NCBI RefSeq assembly: GCF_000959725.1
Contig: NZ_CP009323.1
Coordinates: 2,294,001-2,358,000, forward strand
Length of the DNA stretch: 64,000 bases
DNA from: Burkholderia gladioli
GTDB lineage: Bacteria > Pseudomonadota > Gammaproteobacteria > Burkholderiales > Burkholderiaceae
Reading direction: 5' to 3'
How positions within the stretch are numbered: position 1 is the stretch's first letter; the number at the start of each line of letters is the position of its first letter. The position numbers were made by a program, and so were the translations under genes. The notes under the pieces are model-generated. The model made no database searches. It saw only the letters and a program-made list of their open reading frames with translations, and had not been told where the DNA came from. Shown piece by piece: positions 34,892 to 43,066 of the stretch.

Positions 34892-35710
34892 ATGCCCAAA
34901 CATCCCGATTCCCCGCGCGGCCGTGCCGTGCCCGCTACTCTCGCCACGCTGACGCTGGGCCTGGCCGCCGCCCTCGGCGGCGCGATCTCCTCCGCCGGCG
35001 CCGCCGAGCTGCACGTGATGAATTCCGGCGGCTTCACCGCCGCCTACCAGCGCCTCGCGCCGAAATTCACGGCCGCCAGCGGCGACACGCTCGACATCAT
35101 CTACGGCCCCTCGATGGGCGAGACCCCGCAGGCGATCCCGAATCGCCTCGCGCGCGGCGAGCCGGCCGACGTGGTGATCATGGTCGGCTACGCGCTCGAC
35201 AAGCTGATCGCGGCCGGCAAGGTACGCGCCGACTCGCGCGTGGAGCTGGCCGATTCGCGGATCGGCGCGGTGGTGAAGGCCGGCGCGCCGGTGCCCGATG
35301 TCAGCACGCCCGAGGCGCTCAAGGCCGCGCTGCTGGCCGCGCCCTCGGTGGCCTACTCGGACAGCGCGAGCGGCGTCTATATCGAGCGCGAGCTGTTCGA
35401 GAAGCTCGGCATCGCCGCGCAGATGAAGCCCAAGGCGACCAAGGTGCCGCGCGTGCCGGTGGCCTCGAAGGTGGCCGACGGCACCTATGCGCTGGGCTTC
35501 CAGCAGGTCGCTGAATTGCTGCCGGTGCAGGGCGTGAGCTTTGCCGGGCGGATTCCCGAATCGCTGCAGTCGGTGACCCGCTACGCGGCCGGCATTCCGG
35601 TCGGCGCGCAGCATCCGGCCGAGGCGCGCAAGCTGCTGGAGTTCCTCGCCTCGCCGGCCGCGCGCGCCGACGTGGAGGCCACCGGGCTCGATCCGGTTGC
35701 CGCGCACTGA
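34892..35710 (+). CDS. ModA-like periplasmic substrate-binding protein (orphan)
   Basis: 272 residues. Signal peptide about 1-33 (ending SSAGA), then a type II binding-protein fold beginning ELHVMNSGGFTAAYQRLAPKF. LARGEPADVVIM and AYSDSASGVYIERELFEKLGI resemble molybdate/tungstate-binding ModA proteins. No modB or modC is adjacent. A molybdate role would make sense beside molybdenum-dependent XDH, but the pair is linked only by position. Confidence 0.8.
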   Translation: MPKHPDSPRGRAVPATLATLTLGLAAALGGAISSAGAAELHVMNSGGFTAAYQRLAPKFTAASGDTLDIIYGPSMGETPQAIPNRLARGEPADVVIMVGYALDKLIAAGKVRADSRVELADSRIGAVVKAGAPVPDVSTPEALKAALLAAPSVAYSDSASGVYIERELFEKLGIAAQMKPKATKVPRVPVASKVADGTYALGFQQVAELLPVQGVSFAGRIPESLQSVTRYAAGIPVGAQHPAEARKLLEFLASPAARADVEATGLDPVAAH

Positions 35711-35810
35711 GCCGAGCGCAGGCTTCGCCGCATTCCTGCTATCGTCTGTCGTACCCTTCAACCCCAGGCGGCCGCCTCGCGCGGCCGCTTGTCTTTTCCG
35801 TGGACTGCCG

Positions 35811-36227
35811 ATGCGCGATTGCGCTTCCTACTTCGACATGATCGCGGCGAGCTGCGCCGAGATCGAGGCCTGGCTGGCCGGCACCGATCGCGGCGAGGCC
35901 GCGCTCGACGCGCTGATGGCGCGCTTCGCGCCGTCCTTCACGATGGTCGGCACCGACGGCTCGCAGCTCGACCGGGCCGCCACGCGCGCGCTGTTCGCGC
36001 GGCTGGCCGGCGTCAAGCCGGGGCTCGCGATCAGCTTCTCGGCGATGCGCGTGATTGCCGCCTGGGACGGCGGCGCGGCGATCGGCTATGACGAGCACCA
36101 GCGCGATGCGAGCGGCCCGCTGCGCTCGCGGCGCTCGACGGCGGTGCTCGCGCGCGAGGCGGGCGACGGATCGGCCGGCAGCGAGATCCGCTGGGTCCAT
36201 CTGCAGGAGACCTGGGTCACGGCCTGA
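35811..36227 (+). CDS. NTF2-like/DUF4440-type small protein
   Basis: 138 residues. The pattern FAPSFTMVGTDGSQLDRAATRALF ... AISFSAMRVIAAWDGGAAIGYDEHQ ... STAVL ... WVHLQETWV is the cone-shaped SnoaL/NTF2-like fold used by many small enzymes and binding proteins. No catalytic residues can be named. Start at 35811. It is convergent with the LysR gene. Confidence 0.7.
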   Translation: MRDCASYFDMIAASCAEIEAWLAGTDRGEAALDALMARFAPSFTMVGTDGSQLDRAATRALFARLAGVKPGLAISFSAMRVIAAWDGGAAIGYDEHQRDASGPLRSRRSTAVLAREAGDGSAGSEIRWVHLQETWVTA

Positions 36228-36239
36228 TTTGCGGCCTGA

Positions 36240-37226
36240 TCAGGCCTTGGCGCGCGATGAGCGTGGCTGGCGCGGCTTGCGCGCGGCGGTCAGCGAATCG
36301 GAGACCGATTGCACCAGGGCGCGCAGCCAGGCGAGGTCGGTGGGCCGGTCCGGCTGCGGATGCGCGAGCTGGTAGCACTGAATGCGCGGAAACGGGATCG
36401 GCGGCTCGGCGATCACCAGCGGCAGCATCTGCGCGTAGTGGGTGGCGAAGCGGCGCGTGGTGGTGAAGATCAGGTCGGATTGCAGCAGCACCTGCGGCAC
36501 CACGCCGAAGTAGGGCAGGGTCGCGACGACGCGGCGCTCGAGCCCGGCGCGCGCCAGCCCGATCTCGATCGCATTGCGCGCCGCGCCGGTATAGGGCGTG
36601 GGCGCCAGGTGCGCCGCCGCCGCGTAGGCTTCGCGGGTGAGCGGCGCGTCGGCCAGCGGGTGCGTGTCGCGCATCAGGCAGACCACCGTGTCCGAGAACA
36701 GGCTGCTGCGCACGAAGCGCGGGTCCGGCCGCGGCCAGTTCGCGATCACCAGGTCGAGCTCGCCCGAGTCGAGCGCGGCGGCGTGGTCGAGCGCCGGATT
36801 CAGCGAATCGATCTCCAGTTGCGCGAGCGGCGCCGCCTCGCGAAAGCGCGCGATCAGGGTCGGCATGAAGAAATCGTTCAGGTAGTCGGGCGCGGCGATC
36901 CGGAAGCGGCGGCGCGAGCTGGCGGGATCGAACTCGCCATGCGGGGTGGCGATGAAGTCGACCTCGCGCAGCGCGCGCTGCGATGCCTCGAGCAGCGAGG
37001 CGCCGTATTCGGTCGGCACCATGCCGGACTTGCCGCGCACCAGGATCGGATCGTTGAGGATCTCGCGCAGCCGTCGCAGCGCGGTGCTGACCGCCGGCTG
37101 GGTCTGGTTCAGGCGCAGCGCCGCCTGGGTGACGCTGCGCTCCAGCAACAGGGTGCGCAGCACCCGCACGAGCCAGATGTCGAGCGAGGCGGTGCGGCTG
37201 TCGGCGGTATCGTCGTCGGGAGGCAT
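36240..37226 (-). CDS. LysR-family transcriptional regulator
   Basis: 328 residues. HTH about 10-70 (LDIWLVRVLRTLLLERSVTQAALRLNQTQPAVSTALRRLREILND) and the effector domain beginning FRIAAPDYLNDFF, which matches the NodD/NahR/PnbR-like LysR group that responds to aromatic compounds. It lies about 110 bp after an isomerase gene on the same strand. Confidence 0.9.
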   Translation of the reverse strand: MPPDDDTADSRTASLDIWLVRVLRTLLLERSVTQAALRLNQTQPAVSTALRRLREILNDPILVRGKSGMVPTEYGASLLEASQRALREVDFIATPHGEFDPASSRRRFRIAAPDYLNDFFMPTLIARFREAAPLAQLEIDSLNPALDHAAALDSGELDLVIANWPRPDPRFVRSSLFSDTVVCLMRDTHPLADAPLTREAYAAAAHLAPTPYTGAARNAIEIGLARAGLERRVVATLPYFGVVPQVLLQSDLIFTTTRRFATHYAQMLPLVIAEPPIPFPRIQCYQLAHPQPDRPTDLAWLRALVQSVSDSLTAARKPRQPRSSRAKA

Positions 37227-37333
37227 CGGCGGGAAGCGGGGGGCGTCGCGCCTACGATACCGGAGCCGCTCGCGCGCGCGGCCAGGCACGCGCTATGCGC
37301 AGTATCAGGGCGGCGCGCTTGGGCGCGCGTGCG

Positions 37334-37972
37334 TCAGTGCCGGCCGGGCGGCAGCGTGCTGATGCGCTTCACTTCCTTCGATTCGAGCCAGTTCGGCGTG
37401 CGCGCGCAATACAGCACCATCGGTAGCGCGTCCTCGCCCCAGAACAACTGGCGGTTCATCCAGAAGGTTGGCACGCCGAACACGCCGAGCGCGATCGCGT
37501 CCCGCGTATTGCGCTCGAGCTGTTCGCGGGTCTGCGCCGAATCCAGGCGCGGATCGTCGGGCGTCACGCCCACCCGTTCGCAGAGCGCGGCGAACCCCTC
37601 CTCGCTGGTCGGGTCGCGCCCTTCGCGCCAGATGAAGCGGAACATCTCGCGCACCGTGGCGAGATCGGCCGAGATCGCCACCGCCAGCCGCAGCACCTGG
37701 GTCGAATCGAAGGGATGCGCGGGCGGCATGCGGAACGGGATGCCGAGCTGGTCGGCGCGGAACAGCGCGTGGCGGTAGGTGAACACGCGCTTGGCCGGCA
37801 CGTCGTACATCGGACGCTGGCCCCAGTGATGCTGCAGCACCGGCAGCGAGACCGGCACCGGCTCGAACGGCATGCTCGGCCACTTGTCTTGCTGCTCGAG
37901 CAGCAGGTACGTGAACGGCGACAGGAAATCGTAATACCAGCGCGGCTGGCTGGCGTCGTGGCCCACGGTCAT
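37334..37972 (-). CDS. 2-hydroxychromene-2-carboxylate isomerase/kappa-GST-like protein
   Basis: 212 residues, DsbA-like thioredoxin fold. YYDFLSPFTYLLLE near 13 replaces CxxC with a Ser (DFLSPF), which is the kappa-GST/HCCA-isomerase form. ALGVFGVPTFWMNRQLFWGED near 166 holds the cis-Pro loop. Such enzymes use glutathione in naphthalene-type aromatic catabolism or other isomerisations. The aromatic-type LysR next to it is a likely regulator. Confidence 0.85.
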   Translation of the reverse strand: MTVGHDASQPRWYYDFLSPFTYLLLEQQDKWPSMPFEPVPVSLPVLQHHWGQRPMYDVPAKRVFTYRHALFRADQLGIPFRMPPAHPFDSTQVLRLAVAISADLATVREMFRFIWREGRDPTSEEGFAALCERVGVTPDDPRLDSAQTREQLERNTRDAIALGVFGVPTFWMNRQLFWGEDALPMVLYCARTPNWLESKEVKRISTLPPGRH

Positions 37973-38072
37973 CTAGCAATCTCCTGTGCAAAGGCGCGGG
38001 GCCGCTGGGCCCACGAGCCGTCATGGTACGCAATGGCGAGCGCGATTGCAGCAATCGCGGCGGGATGGCCGC

Positions 38073-39569
38073 TCAGGCGTCGCCCCGTGCCGGGCCCGGC
38101 GCGGCGGGGAAGGCCGGCACGGCATCGCGCGCGGGGCCGGCTTGGGAATCGACCGCGGAATCGGCCTCGGGTCCGGTCGTCGTTGCATCCGGCTGCCCGG
38201 CGGCGCCCGCCGCGCCGCGCGTGTCGTCCTGCGCGAGCAGGCGCTCGCGCACGAAGCCGATGTGCTCGCGCAGCACGTAGAACTGTCCCGCATAGGCGAG
38301 CGGCATCTTCATCCGGTTGACCGAATCCTCCACGTCGTCGAGCTTCTCGAGCAGCACCAGCCGGTCGCGCGGCGACAGCTCGCCCAGCGCGCTGCGCTCC
38401 AGCGTGATCAGCGCGCCGTACCAGCGGTAGATCCGCGAGCGCACGCGCCAGCCGTACAGCAGCGGCACGAAGCGCAGGCCCGGGATCAGCACCACCACCA
38501 GCGGCACCACGATCACCAGCAGCCGGTCGACCAGGCTCGCCACCCAGAACGGCAGTTGCCGGTACAGGAAGGTCTTGCCCGACTTGTAGTAGCGCGCGGC
38601 GTCGTCGGACAGCGGGATGCTGCTGTGCGTGACGGGCGAGGGAAATTCGCCGGCGCGCTGCAGGATCGTCGAATGACCGTGCACCTCGCGCGCGGCCTCG
38701 ATCAGCAGGTCCGAGAGTGCCGGGTGCAGCGAGTCGCGCGCGATCAGCTCGACGGTCGGCGAGAGCGTATGGATGTTGGTCGAGGGCAGGTTGGTACCGG
38801 GGTCGTAGACGCCCATCGGCAGCGTGATGTCGGTCAGGTAGGAAAGCCGGCGCGCATAGGCCTCGGCCTGGGCGAACGAGTAGAAATGGATGCCGGGTGC
38901 GCGGAACAGCTTGGCCATCACCGGGATCTGGGTCGAGTCGCCGGACAGGAAGGCCGCGTCGATGCGGCCGTCGAGCAGGGCGTGGGCGGCATCCTCGCCG
39001 GCCAGCGGCAGCAGGTTGGTGGCGCCGCCCGGCACGATGCCGTTGAGCTTGAGCAGGGCCAGGCCGAGCTCGTGCGAGCCGCTGCCGTCGGGGCCGAGCG
39101 CGAGGCGCTTGCCGCGGAACTGCGAGAGCCGCTCGATCACCGGGCCGCGGTAGAGGATCGCGATCGGCACGTAGCCGACGCTGCCCAGCGACACCAGTTG
39201 GTCCGACTGCCCCTTCTGCTCCACGCCGCTCTGCACGAAGGCGACGTCCACGTGCTGGGCCGGATCGAGCAGGCGCTGCAGGTTCTGCGCCGAGCCTTCC
39301 GAAGGCAGCACCTCCAGCGTGATGCCGTTCTTGGCGAGGATGTGCTTGTACTTCTGCGCGGCTGACCAGTTGGTGCTGCCGGGCGGGCCGGCCGAGAGCG
39401 TCAGGTGGGTGGGCGGGGCCGGCTGGATCAGCCGGATCGCGAGCCAGATCGCCGCGGCGCCGAGCAGCAGCGCGGGGCCGAACGACATCGCGAGGTCGCG
39501 CCACGACACCGCGACGAAGCGGGCCAGGATCCGGTGCGGGCGACGGGAGCGGGGCGAACGGTCGTTCAT
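38073..39569 (-). CDS. TAXI-family TRAP-type substrate-binding protein with membrane anchors
   Basis: 498 residues. Membrane helix about 28-47, then a periplasmic TAXI solute-binding domain (about 53-320: LSAGPPGSTNWSAAQKYKHILAKNGI, LALGPDGSGSHELGLALLKLNGI), then a second membrane helix (about 342-366, LLVIVVPLVVVLIPGL) and a cytoplasmic helical tail. Unlike ordinary TAXI binding proteins it stays membrane-bound and has no TRAP permease gene nearby, so it may be a sensor-like or anchored receptor. Confidence 0.85.
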   Translation of the reverse strand: MNDRSPRSRRPHRILARFVAVSWRDLAMSFGPALLLGAAAIWLAIRLIQPAPPTHLTLSAGPPGSTNWSAAQKYKHILAKNGITLEVLPSEGSAQNLQRLLDPAQHVDVAFVQSGVEQKGQSDQLVSLGSVGYVPIAILYRGPVIERLSQFRGKRLALGPDGSGSHELGLALLKLNGIVPGGATNLLPLAGEDAAHALLDGRIDAAFLSGDSTQIPVMAKLFRAPGIHFYSFAQAEAYARRLSYLTDITLPMGVYDPGTNLPSTNIHTLSPTVELIARDSLHPALSDLLIEAAREVHGHSTILQRAGEFPSPVTHSSIPLSDDAARYYKSGKTFLYRQLPFWVASLVDRLLVIVVPLVVVLIPGLRFVPLLYGWRVRSRIYRWYGALITLERSALGELSPRDRLVLLEKLDDVEDSVNRMKMPLAYAGQFYVLREHIGFVRERLLAQDDTRGAAGAAGQPDATTTGPEADSAVDSQAGPARDAVPAFPAAPGPARGDA

Positions 39570-39992
39570 CGGCTTGGATGCGGGGGCGGGATGGCGCGAC
39601 GCGTCGCGGCGCGCCGGAATGGCTGCGATGGTACCCGAGTTCGCCGGCGCTGCGGCACGCCCGTGGCGGGATTCGGGAAGGTCCGGATGGCCCGGCGGGG
39701 CGGGGTTGATCCGGAGCGCAAATCCTTTGCGCTTCGCGTGCCGCTGGATTACATTGTGCGTCGCAGCCGCACCCTGTCCGTCGCGGCGCGACCCGGCGTG
39801 AAATTCGAGCAGACCGGGCGCGCGTCGGAGCCGGTCCGGCAGTCCGGCCCGCCGCGCGCGCGCCGGGCGAACGCAGCGCCTCTCGCATGCTCCGTGAAAA
39901 CGTCGGCCGACGGCATTCGTCGCCGGCCGTTGACTGGGGGTAGTGCGGCCGCCTTTTCGGTGCGGCCGTTTCCGGAATCACAAGGAGAAAAC
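39570..39992. other. Intergenic region
   Basis: About 420 bp between the TAXI gene and the BON gene. No gene or clear box was seen except AAGGAG at 39982-39987, the ribosome site of the BON gene. Confidence 0.5.
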
Positions 39993-40349
39993 ATGAAGTC
40001 GATCGTGTGGAAGGCACTGGGTAGCGCGGTGGTGGCAGCGCTGGTTTGCGGCAATGTCTATGCGCAGGCGAGCGATGCCGCCGCCGGCGCCTCGACGCCG
40101 GCCGCCGCGAAGGCCGCCAAGAAGGCGGCGCGCAAGGACAACCGCAAGCTCGGTTACGCGGTGCGCAAGGCCATCACCAAGGCTGGCGGCATCGACGTGT
40201 CGAACATCACCGTCCGCTCGAAGGGCGGCGCGATCTCGCTGCAGGGCACGGTGCCCGACGCGTCGCAGATCGACAAGGCCGGCGAAGCCGCCAAGGGCGT
40301 GGCGGGCGTCACCTCGGTCGACAACAAGCTGACCGTGCAGCAGCAGTAA
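39993..40349 (+). CDS. BON-domain periplasmic protein (118 aa)
   Basis: Signal peptide about 1-25 (ending VYAQA), an Ala/Lys-rich linker (26-50), then one BON domain (about 52-118: RKLGYAVRKAITKAGGIDVSNITVRSKGGAISLQGTVPD ... AGVTSVDNKLTV). BON domains bind phospholipid or help keep the envelope intact (OsmY-type). A paralogue of the same length lies at 50117. Strong ribosome site. Confidence 0.88.
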   Translation: MKSIVWKALGSAVVAALVCGNVYAQASDAAAGASTPAAAKAAKKAARKDNRKLGYAVRKAITKAGGIDVSNITVRSKGGAISLQGTVPDASQIDKAGEAAKGVAGVTSVDNKLTVQQQ

Positions 40350-40584
40350 GCCTCCCGCGCGGGGCGGCCGGGCCGCTCCGCCTGCGCATCCGGCGCCGTG
40401 CCCGCCTGGGCGGGCGCCGGCTCTCATTCAGGCCTCGGCCTTCCCTGCAGTTTTCTTCCCGCGTGGATCCCCTCGGGGCGCAGTACCCGCCCACGCTTCC
40501 CGCCTGGTTTCCCCTCGCTTCCGTCCCGCCAGCCTTTCGCTTGCCCGCGGACGTTCGCGCGCCTTGCCGCCTGCCGTGCCTGCC

Positions 40585-41373
40585 TCAGGACGTCACCAGC
40601 TTGAGCCCGACCAGCACCAGCGTGGCGGCCAGCACGTTGCGCAGCAGCCGCTCGGGCGCGCGCGCCGACAGATGGCTGCCGGCCACGATGCCCGGCAGGG
40701 AGCCCAGCAGCAGCGAGACCAGCATCGACCAGTCGACCGAGCCGAGCAGCCAATGGCCCATTCCGGCCACCAGGGTGAGCGGCACCGCGTGCGCGATGTC
40801 GGAGCCGACGATGCGCGTGGTCGCGAGGGTCGGGTAGAGCAGCAGCAGCACCGTCACGCCGATCGCGCCGGCGCCCACCGAAGTCAGCGAGACCAGCACG
40901 CCGAGCACCACGCCGGTCAGCACCGTCAGCGCGATGGTGCGCAGCGGATTGGGGGCGAGCGCGTGGCGCGAGGCGAAGGCGGCCAGCTGCGGGCGGAATA
41001 CCAGCGCCACCGAGGTCAGCAGCAGCGCGGCGCCCAGCACCACCTCGATCAGCCGGTTGGTGGAGGCCGCGCCGAAGCCGTGCGCATGCAGCATCCACAG
41101 CGTCACGGCGGCGGCCGGCACGCTGCCCGCCGCGAGCCGGCCGGTGATGCGCCAGTCGACCGTGCCCTTGGCGCCGTGCACCAGGGTGCCGGTCGCCTTG
41201 GTGGCGGCCGCGTAGAGCAGGTCGGTGCCGACCGCGGTGGCCGGATGCACGTTGAACAGCAGCACCAGGATCGGCGTCATCAGCGAGCCGCCGCCGACCC
41301 CCGTCAGGCCGACCAGGAAGCCGACGAACAGGCCGGAGACGGTGTACAGCAGATCGATATGGGGAAACGACAT
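40585..41373 (-). CDS. TauE/SafE-family sulfite/anion exporter
   Basis: 262 residues, about eight membrane segments in two repeats. The first repeat has GLTGVGGGSLMTPILVLLF (near 22), the second SLTSVGAGAIGVTVLLLLYP (near 156), both family signatures. Exports sulfite, sulfoacetate or similar anions. Divergent from a LysR gene (41546), its probable regulator. Start at 41373. Confidence 0.9.
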   Translation of the reverse strand: MSFPHIDLLYTVSGLFVGFLVGLTGVGGGSLMTPILVLLFNVHPATAVGTDLLYAAATKATGTLVHGAKGTVDWRITGRLAAGSVPAAAVTLWMLHAHGFGAASTNRLIEVVLGAALLLTSVALVFRPQLAAFASRHALAPNPLRTIALTVLTGVVLGVLVSLTSVGAGAIGVTVLLLLYPTLATTRIVGSDIAHAVPLTLVAGMGHWLLGSVDWSMLVSLLLGSLPGIVAGSHLSARAPERLLRNVLAATLVLVGLKLVTS

Positions 41374-41545
41374 CGGCGGGGCTCGGAAGGTTGTGCGCGG
41401 GTCGGAACCCGGCATTGTCTCAAAACTGGCGCGTCAGCGTGGGAATCGCCGTCGCGGCGGCGGGGCCGGACCCGCATGCGCGCGCCGTGCATCGTCGCGG
41501 CCGGCTGCTATGCTGGTTTGACGATCGTCGCGGGAGGGCATCTCG

Positions 41546-42457
41546 ATGGACCGTCTGAGCGCCATGGAAACATTCGTCGCCGTCGTCGAGGCCGGCTCGT
41601 TCGCGGCGGCTGCGCGCCGGCTCGGGCTCGGCCCGGGCGCGGTCTCGCGGGCGGTGGCGGGGCTGGAACGGCAGGTCGGCGTGGCCCTGCTTTCGCGCGG
41701 CCCGCGCGGGCTCGCGCCGAGCGAGGCCGGCCAGCATTATTACGAGCGCGCGCGCCGCCTGCTCGACGACGCGCAGGAAGCGGAGCAGGCCGCGCGCGGC
41801 GTCGGCGGGGGCCTGACCGGGACGCTGCGGGTGCTGGTGGCGGGCAGCTTCGCGCGCCTGCACGTGCTGCCCGCGATCCAGGGGTTCCTCGACGATCATC
41901 CCGATCTCACGGTCGAGCTGCTGCTCGACGAGCATCGTGCCGACCTGGCTGTCGAGCGCGTCGACGTCGCGTTGCGGATCGGCCATGCCGCGGGCGACGG
42001 CATGGCGGCCTCGCGCAAGATCGGCGAGAGCCCGCGGCGGGTGGTCGGTTCGCAGGCCTATCTACGGCGTGCCGGGCTGCCGCGCACGCCCGAGGATCTG
42101 GCCCGGCACCAGGTGGTGGTGCTGGACCGGCGCGCCGGCGGCGCGACCTGGAAATTCCGGCGTCACGGCACCGAGTTGGCGGTGGAGACCTCGGGCCGGC
42201 TGCGCGTGCGCGAGGCCGAAGGCGTGCGCGCCGCGGCGCTGGCCGGGCTGGGCCTGGCGATCGGCTCGGAATGGCTGTTCGCCGACGCGCTGCGTGACGC
42301 TCGCCTGGTTAGCGTGCTGGATGACTGGACGCTGCCGCCCGTCGAACTGTGGGCCGTGTTTCCGGCGGGGCGTCTCGCACCATCGCGCGCGCGGGCCTTC
42401 GTCGCCTTCGTCGAGGCGATGCTCGGCGTGGCGGCCGCCTCGCGTGCTGCCGCCTGA
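41546..42457 (+). CDS. LysR-family transcriptional regulator
   Basis: 303 residues. HTH about 1-60 (MDRLSAMETFVAVVEAGSFAAAARRLGLGPGAVSRAVAGLE), effector domain about 88-290 (TLRVLVAGSFARLHVLP) of the DsdC-like/PtrR-like CrgA group. GGGAGGG lies 8 bp upstream of the start. Divergent from the TauE/SafE exporter. Confidence 0.92.
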   Translation: MDRLSAMETFVAVVEAGSFAAAARRLGLGPGAVSRAVAGLERQVGVALLSRGPRGLAPSEAGQHYYERARRLLDDAQEAEQAARGVGGGLTGTLRVLVAGSFARLHVLPAIQGFLDDHPDLTVELLLDEHRADLAVERVDVALRIGHAAGDGMAASRKIGESPRRVVGSQAYLRRAGLPRTPEDLARHQVVVLDRRAGGATWKFRRHGTELAVETSGRLRVREAEGVRAAALAGLGLAIGSEWLFADALRDARLVSVLDDWTLPPVELWAVFPAGRLAPSRARAFVAFVEAMLGVAAASRAAA

Positions 42458-43066
42458 GTGCTTCGCGCAAGGGCGGGCGGCTTTATTGATCCGACGATAA
42501 CGTTGGAAGTTTAAGAAAATTCAATTCGCCGATTTGAATTGGCGGAGCCTGATCGCGTCGATTATCGTGATTGAGGTGGTGGCGATGATTGAAACGTATG
42601 TTCGGTTGTTTATTTAAAAAATAATTCTATTCGGTCACGGATTTTTTATTGATGAATGAACTGCGATCGCACTGGGCGGGCGCTCGGGAGATGGCGGCTG
42701 GCCTCGATGCGGAGCGGGTCAAGCCTCGTGCATGAGCAGATCTTGATGAATTATTTGTGAGAATTCCAGGAAAAGACCTGTAATTTCTTACGGGAATTTG
42801 GTCGGCCTGGATTCGAATCGTTACGCGCGCCGGGCGTAACGTTCCATTCGCTTGTTACGTTACGCGAACGATTTCTCGATGCGTAGCGCAAGGCCTGTTC
42901 GTCGTCGCGAATTTGCTCTGACGATATTTGGCAGTCCAATCCCGGCAATTTGTTCGACGAAACGCGCAGTTGTCGATTGCGCCGATGCGTTGGCACGGAC
43001 CCTGCAGTGCAGTCTGCCGCATGACCGCTTTACCCGACGGCAAGACCAACTGACATGGGGTCACAA
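42458..43066. other. AT-rich promoter region of the repeat protein
   Basis: About 610 bp, far AT-richer than the rest (long A/T runs at 42480-42670). No gene is visible; short frames have no ribosome sites. It holds the CGTTACGC repeats at 42819-42865. The unusual length and composition suggest complex control or horizontal origin of the next gene. Confidence 0.6.
42819..42865. promoter_or_regulatory. Three alternating CGTTACGC/GCGTAACG sites
   Basis: CGTTACGC (42819-42826), its reverse complement GCGTAACG (42834-42841), and CGTTACGC again (42858-42865). Any two neighbours form an inverted repeat, so one of two alternative hairpins can form, or two dimers can bind. They lie 200 bp upstream of the repeat-protein gene. 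Confidence 0.55.
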
